Below, piece after piece: positions 1 to 5,048 of a DNA stretch of 9,317 bases. Under the pieces are notes generated by a model. That model did no database searches. It was not told where the DNA came from and was given only the letters and a program-made list of their open reading frames with translations. Position numbers and translations under genes: made by a program. Location of the stretch: NCBI GenBank assembly GCA_003671065.1, contig QWPU01000101.1, forward strand, positions 1-9,317, given 5' to 3'. Within the stretch, counting starts at the first letter, position 1. The number at the start of each line of letters is the position of its first letter. This stretch comes from Planctomycetota bacterium (GTDB lineage Bacteria > Planctomycetota > Phycisphaerae > Phycisphaerales > SM1A02).

Positions 1-1
1 C

Positions 2-2266
2 CTTGGAGCAGTCGGCTTTCTCGTAAGTCACGCACTTGACATTGGGTTCTTTGGACGACTCTCCGCGGAGGCGCGCTTCACCGCGGGCATCGCCATCGGC
101 GCTGCGCTGCTCGCCGCGGGTGAAGTTGTCCGCCGCCGCGCCGCCGCGGCCGCCGCGGTTGGACTTGATGCCGCGGGTGTCGGCGCGTTCATGGTGACCA
201 TTGCGCTTGGCGTCTTTGTGCTCGATCTCTTTGGCCCCGAGATGGGCGCGAATCTGACGCTGGCCGCGGGCCTCTTCGGCGCGGCGTGGAGCGTGCGCAC
301 GCGCTCGGTCACCGTGGGCATTGCCGCGGTGCTTGGGAGCTTCATACTGCCCGTTGCGTTTGGTGAGCAGGCGCATTCTGATCTGCTCGGCGGAATGCTG
401 CTGACGGCGGCGCTTGCGATGGGGCTTGCCATGCACGCGCTCGGCGACGGACGGTTCGCGGCGGTGCGGTGGTTGACGATCGTGTTGTTGCTGCTGAGCG
501 GCGGCGTGTGGACGGCGCGCAGCGCAGACGCGTCACTCACTTCACCGATGTATCTGCTGTGGTTTGCGCTCATTGTTGGTGAAGCGACACTTGCGGCGAT
601 CCGTGGACAAAGTGCGCGCGCCAACAGTGCTGTCGTGGTCATCGCGTCATTGGGTGCGTGTTGCGTGCAAGTATCTGTGTGGGGTGAGAGGGGAACTCTC
701 TTTTCATTTGCTGATCTGCGCGCGTGGTTGCCGATCGCTGCCGGCGGCGTGTTGTTGGGGCAGGCGTTGCTGTTGCGCGGTTTTGTGTCGACGGAGACTG
801 ATGACGAGCAATCTCCCGATGACCACGGCGCGCGCACCATCACTGCAGCATGCGCAATGCTCGGGCAAATGGCCTTCGCACTTGCAGTTGCGCTTGGCAT
901 TGGCGGATTCGTTCAGTTTCTTCCGTCAGCAGTGCAAGCACTCGCATGGGCGACGATGGCAGTCGGTTGCGTCGTGCTTGCGCGGCACGAAAAATCGCTT
1001 GCGTTCGGCGTCGTCTCCTGCGTCTTCGCGCTGCTCACCGCGCCGTTTGCAATTGCCGCGGTTGTGATTGTGCCGTTTCCGCGGCCAACTGGATCGCTCA
1101 TCTCATTGCCGTTTGGCGCGTTGATCACGCTCAATCTCACGGCGGAGTGCTTGGGCGGATTCGCCGCGGCACTGCTGCTCTTCGCGTCACTGGGCCTCAC
1201 GCTCACGCGCGTGTGCGACATTCTTCGAGCGCTGTGCGTCGCGCTCGTGTGGATCGTCGTGAGCGTCTCCCTCACCGATGGCGATCTCTTCTGCGCGACG
1301 ATGGCGCTGCCCGCGTGCATCATCGCGTGCATGCCGCGCGCGCGTCGCTTGCTCGCCGTCACCGCGCTCGTCTTGTTACTGCCCACGGTGTTGGTGTGGA
1401 ATGTCATGTTGTTCGATTGGCGCTTCGGCGGTCCCGCGCTCGCCAAATGGAACATGATTGAACTCGCAACGATCAATCTGTTCGTGATGGCGACGGGCGC
1501 GATCCTCGTAAGCAATCACCCGTCGCTCGGTGCGGCTCGTCGCGTGCTCTGCACAATCGCGATCATTGCAATGAGTGGCGCGTTCGGCGTCTACGGCCTC
1601 ATGCTCGGCGGTGACCGCGGCTTCGCATCAGGCGACATGCTTCTGTCGCTGACCGTTGCGCTTGCGACCTTCGCGGCCATTGTGATCAGTATCGGTGACC
1701 TTCGTCGTCGCACGGATCTCGTTGAAGGTGGCTCGGCTGCGGTGGTGTTGTCACTCGTCGCAGGAAGTGTCGCGGGTCTCTTCATCGTGTTTGAAAAAGC
1801 GCATCAGTTTGACACGACCGTAACTTTCGCGCTCGCCACGCTGCTTTCGACAGCGCTCGCGACAACCGTCGCGGCGCGCGCGCTGTCGCGAGCGACCAAC
1901 GCGCTGCCCTCCGCGCGTCACATCGTTCTCGCCGCGGGTTGCAGCGCGTTCGTTCCCATCGGCGCAATTCTCGTAGCCGCGGCGTGCGGTCGTCCGCTTG
2001 CAGCTTTCGCAGCGAGCGCGTGGATCATCCTCGCTGCGCTTGCCGAAATCACCATCGGCTTTCGATATCGCATCCCCGCCTTGCGTTGGGCAGGCCTCGC
2101 GAGTTTCGTACTCGTGGTCGCGCGTCTCTACATCATCGACCTCGCATCCACGCCGATTCTCGTGCGCGTCGGCTTACTCTTCGCAACAGGTATGGTGCTC
2201 GTCGGCGTTGGAATTGTCTATTCGAAACGCGAATCGCGCGAGATCGCAGGAGAAACTGAGTCATGA
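2..2266 (+). CDS. DUF2339-family polytopic membrane protein, 5'-truncated by window edge
   Basis: The frame is open from base 2, so the first ATG at 191 is internal (residue 64 of 754 visible) and the true start lies outside the window. The protein is almost entirely hydrophobic. I count roughly 25 candidate membrane segments separated by short, often Arg-containing loops. Two regions fit DUF2339: the N-terminal part, with a glycine-rich helix, a 'GFFGRLSAEAR' loop, then 'LLAAGEVVRRR'; and the C-terminal end, 'RWAGLASFVLVVARLYIIDL' followed by 'RVGLLFATGMVLVGVGIVYS'. The family is widespread in bacterial inner membranes and its biochemical role is not established, so none is claimed. The last codons overlap the next gene's ATG (ATGA at 2263-2266), which implies co-transcription and coupled translation with the FHA-phosphatase. 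The short Ala/Arg-rich run at residues 44-53 comes from a GC-only stretch. Family call fairly sure; function unknown. Confidence 0.8.
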   Translation, partial: LGAVGFLVSHALDIGFFGRLSAEARFTAGIAIGAALLAAGEVVRRRAAAAAAVGLDAAGVGAFMVTIALGVFVLDLFGPEMGANLTLAAGLFGAAWSVRTRSVTVGIAAVLGSFILPVAFGEQAHSDLLGGMLLTAALAMGLAMHALGDGRFAAVRWLTIVLLLLSGGVWTARSADASLTSPMYLLWFALIVGEATLAAIRGQSARANSAVVVIASLGACCVQVSVWGERGTLFSFADLRAWLPIAAGGVLLGQALLLRGFVSTETDDEQSPDDHGARTITAACAMLGQMAFALAVALGIGGFVQFLPSAVQALAWATMAVGCVVLARHEKSLAFGVVSCVFALLTAPFAIAAVVIVPFPRPTGSLISLPFGALITLNLTAECLGGFAAALLLFASLGLTLTRVCDILRALCVALVWIVVSVSLTDGDLFCATMALPACIIACMPRARRLLAVTALVLLLPTVLVWNVMLFDWRFGGPALAKWNMIELATINLFVMATGAILVSNHPSLGAARRVLCTIAIIAMSGAFGVYGLMLGGDRGFASGDMLLSLTVALATFAAIVISIGDLRRRTDLVEGGSAAVVLSLVAGSVAGLFIVFEKAHQFDTTVTFALATLLSTALATTVAARALSRATNALPSARHIVLAAGCSAFVPIGAILVAAACGRPLAAFAASAWIILAALAEITIGFRYRIPALRWAGLASFVLVVARLYIIDLASTPILVRVGLLFATGMVLVGVGIVYSKRESREIAGETES
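2248..2252 (+). promoter_or_regulatory. Shine-Dalgarno site for the FHA-phosphatase gene, inside the DUF2339 gene
   Basis: AGGAG lies 10 bases before the ATG at 2263. It supports that start even though it overlaps the upstream stop codon, and allows re-initiation by ribosomes that finish the DUF2339 gene. Confidence 0.6.
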
Positions 2267-3858
2267 CCGAGACTCTTCGTCGCCAAGACGCACCGCTCGA
2301 ACTCACAATCGTCGACGCGCCTGACATCGCGCCCGTGCTGCTCTCTCGCGGTGAAAGCATCACGATTGGCCGCGGAAACGAGTGCGGACTCTGGATCAAT
2401 CACGCATCAGTCTCGCGTCATCACGCGGTGCTTTCACTTGGCGCTGACGGCGCGACGATCGAAGATCTCGGAAGCCGCCACGGCACTCGTGTCAACGAAG
2501 TTCCAGCGCGTGAAAAGAAACCTGTGCGTGTGCGCGCGGGCGATGTGTTGCACTTCGGTCCGACATCTGTGCGCGTGGGGCATCATGTGGAACGCATCGC
2601 CACGCAACTTGATCCCAGCGAAGCAGACGATGTGCGCACGATCGTCTTCGGTGCGCGCGGTGGCGCTGAGCACGCGATGCGAGTGCTCATCGATGTCGTG
2701 CGCACGATTCCGCTTGATGGTGATGAAGTGAGCGCGGGGCAGATGATTCTTGAACGCCTCATTGCAGCGACTCGCCTTGAGCGCGGGCTCATCGTGCGCG
2801 TCATGGATGCAACCACCGACGCCGAAATCATCGCGAGTGCAGGCGTCCGCGGCGGAAGCGTCAGTCGCACCGTCCTTGCCGCCGCCGAAGATCTTTCGCG
2901 CGTCGCACATCTTTCGCAAGAAATCGACATTCGCGCCGCGGAAAGCATCGCAGGCAGCGGCGTGCGCGAAGTCGTCTGCGCGCGGCTCAATACCGATGGC
3001 GCAGAGCGGGTCTATCTCTATCTCGATTCGCGGCAAGCAACGAGCTCCGTCGACTCAGGCATGGCTGAATTCGTCGGCGCCGCCGCACGCATCACCGGCT
3101 TAGTCTTCGAAAGTTTCCAGCGTCGGCGCCTCGAAGAACTTCGTCAAGACATCGCGCGCGCGCGCCTCGTGCAAGAGCGACTTCTCCCGCTCGGCGTCGG
3201 CGAAAACGGCGCCGTGCGTTGGTGTTTGAAGAGCGTGCCAGGCGCAATGCTCGCAGGCGACTTCGCCGGAATGCTCACGCGCAGCGACGGCGCGGTCTTT
3301 GCATGGGTGGGCGATGTTGCAGGAAAGGGGCCCGCCGCCGCGATGCTCATGGCCACCGCGCAAGCGTGGCTCTACGGCGCGGGCATACATCTCGATCCAT
3401 TAGATGTGATCACATCACGGCTCAACGAATTCATCTTCGAGCGCAGCGAAGCGAGCGAGTTCGCCACGCTCTTTCTCGCCGTGATTCACACCGATGGTCG
3501 CACCGAAGTCTGCGATGCTGGCCACGGCATCGCATTCTGCGTGAGCCACGGCGCGGTGCAACGCCTCGAAGTCGAAGGCGGTCCGCCGCTGGGGCTTGTG
3601 AGCGGCACTGACTACTCCACGTCAATCATCGAACTCCCGCACGCGTCGCGCCTCGTACTCGTCACCGACGGCGTGCACGAGCAACGATCAAGCCAGAACG
3701 AACAGTTCGGTTTCGACCGCATGACAAAATTGCTATCGTCAAGCACCACCTGCGAATCCGACATTGAGCATCTCATCCGCGAACTCACCACATTCGCAGG
3801 CCCGCACTTTGACGACGATGTGACGATCCTCTCAATTCAACGAGTTGAACAACGATAG
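2263..3858 (+). CDS. FHA - GAF-like - SpoIIE/PP2C-type Ser/Thr phosphatase
   Basis: Predicted cytoplasmic 531-residue signalling protein. Residues about 11-106 are an FHA domain, a phospho-threonine reader, with GR at 36-37, 'SVSRHH' at 49-54, 'DLGSRHGTRVN' at 68-78 and GD at 93-94. Residues about 134-284 look like a GAF domain and would be the sensory part; this is the least certain assignment. A charged helix at 287-309 ends in 'RLVQERLLP', the usual lead into SpoIIE/RsbU phosphatase domains. The phosphatase (about 310-528) has the expected metal-binding acidic positions: D333 in 'AGDF', D351 in 'GDVAGKG', D469 in 'VTDG' and D518/D519 in 'DDDVT', plus 'PPLGL' at 441-445. It should therefore be a metal-dependent (Mn/Mg) phosphatase acting on phospho-Ser/Thr. 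Family members often act on STAS anti-anti-sigma factors, but none is present here. It is coupled to the upstream DUF2339 gene, and a kinase that could supply phospho-Thr ligands lies 1.2 kb downstream. No membrane segment seen. Confidence 0.9.
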   Translation: MTETLRRQDAPLELTIVDAPDIAPVLLSRGESITIGRGNECGLWINHASVSRHHAVLSLGADGATIEDLGSRHGTRVNEVPAREKKPVRVRAGDVLHFGPTSVRVGHHVERIATQLDPSEADDVRTIVFGARGGAEHAMRVLIDVVRTIPLDGDEVSAGQMILERLIAATRLERGLIVRVMDATTDAEIIASAGVRGGSVSRTVLAAAEDLSRVAHLSQEIDIRAAESIAGSGVREVVCARLNTDGAERVYLYLDSRQATSSVDSGMAEFVGAAARITGLVFESFQRRRLEELRQDIARARLVQERLLPLGVGENGAVRWCLKSVPGAMLAGDFAGMLTRSDGAVFAWVGDVAGKGPAAAMLMATAQAWLYGAGIHLDPLDVITSRLNEFIFERSEASEFATLFLAVIHTDGRTEVCDAGHGIAFCVSHGAVQRLEVEGGPPLGLVSGTDYSTSIIELPHASRLVLVTDGVHEQRSSQNEQFGFDRMTKLLSSSTTCESDIEHLIRELTTFAGPHFDDDVTILSIQRVEQR

Positions 3859-3910
3859 TTTTCTAAGCGAAGTACATACACACGGGCTTAAGACGCCGAC
3901 AGAGATTCTG

Positions 3911-3961
3911 ATGAAACGAACAATGCTCGGTGCTATCGCGCTCGCGATCATGAGTGCGTGC
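3911..3961 (+). other. lipoprotein signal peptide and lipobox cysteine
   Basis: Codons 1-16 form a positively charged N-region (MKR) and a hydrophobic stretch; codon 17 (3959-3961) is the cysteine that would be lipidated after signal peptidase II cleavage. Met at position -3 is less usual than Leu but tolerated; Ser at -2 and Ala at -1 fit well. No Asp follows the cysteine (the next residue is Gly). Confidence 0.75.
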
Positions 3962-4981
3962 GGCACCCTGCATCGTCCTGCGCAGTTCGAACTCGCAACG
4001 CCGATGCAACTCAAGGCGATCGAACCCGTCCTCGTCAATCGCGCTGGGCAACTCTCTCCAACGGAGATGAGTTCATTCGTGGTCACAGGCTGCGACGTAC
4101 TCGACCTGCACTATGGATCTTTCGACGCGTCCGCACAGCACCGCTGTCAATTCGCCATCGTCGAACCGAAGAAGGATGTTGCCGTGCGTGGCGTGTGCGT
4201 CCTGTTGCCAGGAATCATCGGACTCCATTCATCACCATCCACGGCACGCGCTCTATGCGACGACGGTTGGCACGTGCTCATCGTGGCGCCTCCATTGGTC
4301 AAGTGCGTACTTGAAACCATGCGCACCTGCGGCAGTGCACCATTGCGCGAACGCGGCGTGGCCGTCGCGAAAGAGTTCGATCGCGTGGTGGATGCAATGT
4401 CCTATGGAACAACGATGCATCTGTTGACCATGGTCAAGCAGTCGCCACAACTCAGCGGCAAGCCAGTGTTGCTGGTGGGCGAGAGCATGGGCGCGCTCGT
4501 CGGTGTTGGTCTGGCCGCGAGCGGTGTGGTGCCCTTTGACGCAGCGCTATTTGTTGCGGGTGGAGGCTCGCTGCTTGATGTTGTTGGCAGCAGTTCGATT
4601 CGTCGTCTCGCATTCGGAGATCTGCCGATCAATGATCCAGAGTTTCGCGCGGGCTTCGCTGCGGCGGTGACGAGTGAGCCGCTCATGGCGGCGGAAACAT
4701 TGCGCAGTGCTCCCATCGTTCTCTTGACCGCGCGCGATGACATCATCGTTCCTGCGCAGACGCAAGACGCGCTTTGGATGGCGCTCGGACAACCGCCGCG
4801 ATACATCTACGACGGCGGTCACATCTCGCTCTTTGTGGGGGCGTCGATCACGGTGGTGCCTGTCATTCGTGAAATTGCCGAGAAGGTCGGCACGAAAGGC
4901 GTCGCCGCCAACGCGTTGTTTGCCATGGCGCTCGCGCCGAAGATTGAATCTGCGGCCGATCCTGCTTCGCCGCTGCCGTGA
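3911..4981 (+). CDS. alpha/beta-hydrolase-fold lipoprotein
   Basis: Predicted envelope-anchored hydrolase, 356 residues from the ATG at 3911. That start gives a textbook lipoprotein leader: K2-R3, a hydrophobic core to I13, then 'MSAC' with the lipidated cysteine at C17. An in-frame TTG at 3845 would add 22 polar residues that bury the leader, so I reject it, although the Shine-Dalgarno match before 3911 is weak (AGAGA, 3901-3905). The fold is shown by 'LLPGIIG' (about 98-104, oxyanion region), the nucleophile elbow 'GESMG' with S192, the acid D277 in 'RDDIIVP' and H304 in 'GGH', in the correct order and spacing. The substrate cannot be read from the sequence; an ester or related bond is the family expectation. 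Six further cysteines (61, 79, 96, 116, 132, 140) could form disulfides outside the cytoplasm. The gene starts 52 bases after the phosphatase gene and probably shares its transcript. Confidence 0.82.
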   Translation: MKRTMLGAIALAIMSACGTLHRPAQFELATPMQLKAIEPVLVNRAGQLSPTEMSSFVVTGCDVLDLHYGSFDASAQHRCQFAIVEPKKDVAVRGVCVLLPGIIGLHSSPSTARALCDDGWHVLIVAPPLVKCVLETMRTCGSAPLRERGVAVAKEFDRVVDAMSYGTTMHLLTMVKQSPQLSGKPVLLVGESMGALVGVGLAASGVVPFDAALFVAGGGSLLDVVGSSSIRRLAFGDLPINDPEFRAGFAAAVTSEPLMAAETLRSAPIVLLTARDDIIVPAQTQDALWMALGQPPRYIYDGGHISLFVGASITVVPVIREIAEKVGTKGVAANALFAMALAPKIESAADPASPLP

Positions 4982-4995
4982 TCCGCAACGTTTTT
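4971..4995 (+). terminator. possible intrinsic terminator after the lipoprotein gene
   Basis: CGCTGC (4971-4976) can pair with GCAACG (4985-4990) with one C-A mismatch and an 8-base loop, and TTTTT follows directly at 4991-4995. The hairpin contains the lipoprotein stop codon. The T run right after the stem is the persuasive part; the stem is short and imperfect. It would separate the DUF2339-phosphatase-lipoprotein unit from the kinase gene. Confidence 0.35.
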
Positions 4996-4996
4996 C

Positions 4997-5018
4997 GTGT
5001 ACAAGACACTGCCCGTGT
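4997..5018 (+). promoter_or_regulatory. phased GTGT/ACAC/GTGT element upstream of the kinase gene
   Basis: Three tetramers in alternating orientation start exactly 9 bases apart: GTGT at 4997, ACAC at 5006, GTGT at 5015, each pair separated by 5 bases. They lie in the only gap (4982-5048) where the kinase gene could have its own promoter. TACATT at 5019-5024 is a 4-of-6 match to a -10 box, but no good -35 box sits at the usual distance. It could be an operator or chance. Confidence 0.2.
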
Positions 5019-5030
5019 TACATTTTACGC

Positions 5031-5040
5031 AGGTGAGGAG
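5031..5040 (+). promoter_or_regulatory. strong Shine-Dalgarno site for the kinase gene
   Basis: AGGTGAGGAG holds a near-complete anti-16S match. GGAG ends 8 bases before the GTG at 5049. This fixes the non-ATG start of the kinase gene and suggests that it is well translated independently of the upstream genes. Confidence 0.65.
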
Positions 5041-5048
5041 TTAACTTT

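Noticed and set aside
128..160. GC-only low-complexity run with repeated CCGCCG and CCGCGG words
   Set aside because: It encodes a short Arg/Ala run within the open DUF2339 frame; no periodic array or repeat copy elsewhere in the window.
686..704. GAGAG-GGGAA-CTCTC hairpin followed by TTTT, resembling an intrinsic terminator
   Set aside because: The stem is only 5 bp and sits deep inside the DUF2339 frame, where premature termination would be damaging; probably chance.
28..900. 290-codon open frame on the - strand
   Set aside because: It is antisense to the DUF2339 gene, and its product is Ala/Ser/Pro/Thr-rich with no domain or hydrophobic pattern. GC-rich codon use on the true strand keeps the opposite frame open.
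3845..3910. TTG start extending the hydrolase by 22 residues
   Set aside because: It overlaps the phosphatase gene and places polar residues before an otherwise perfect lipoprotein signal peptide.
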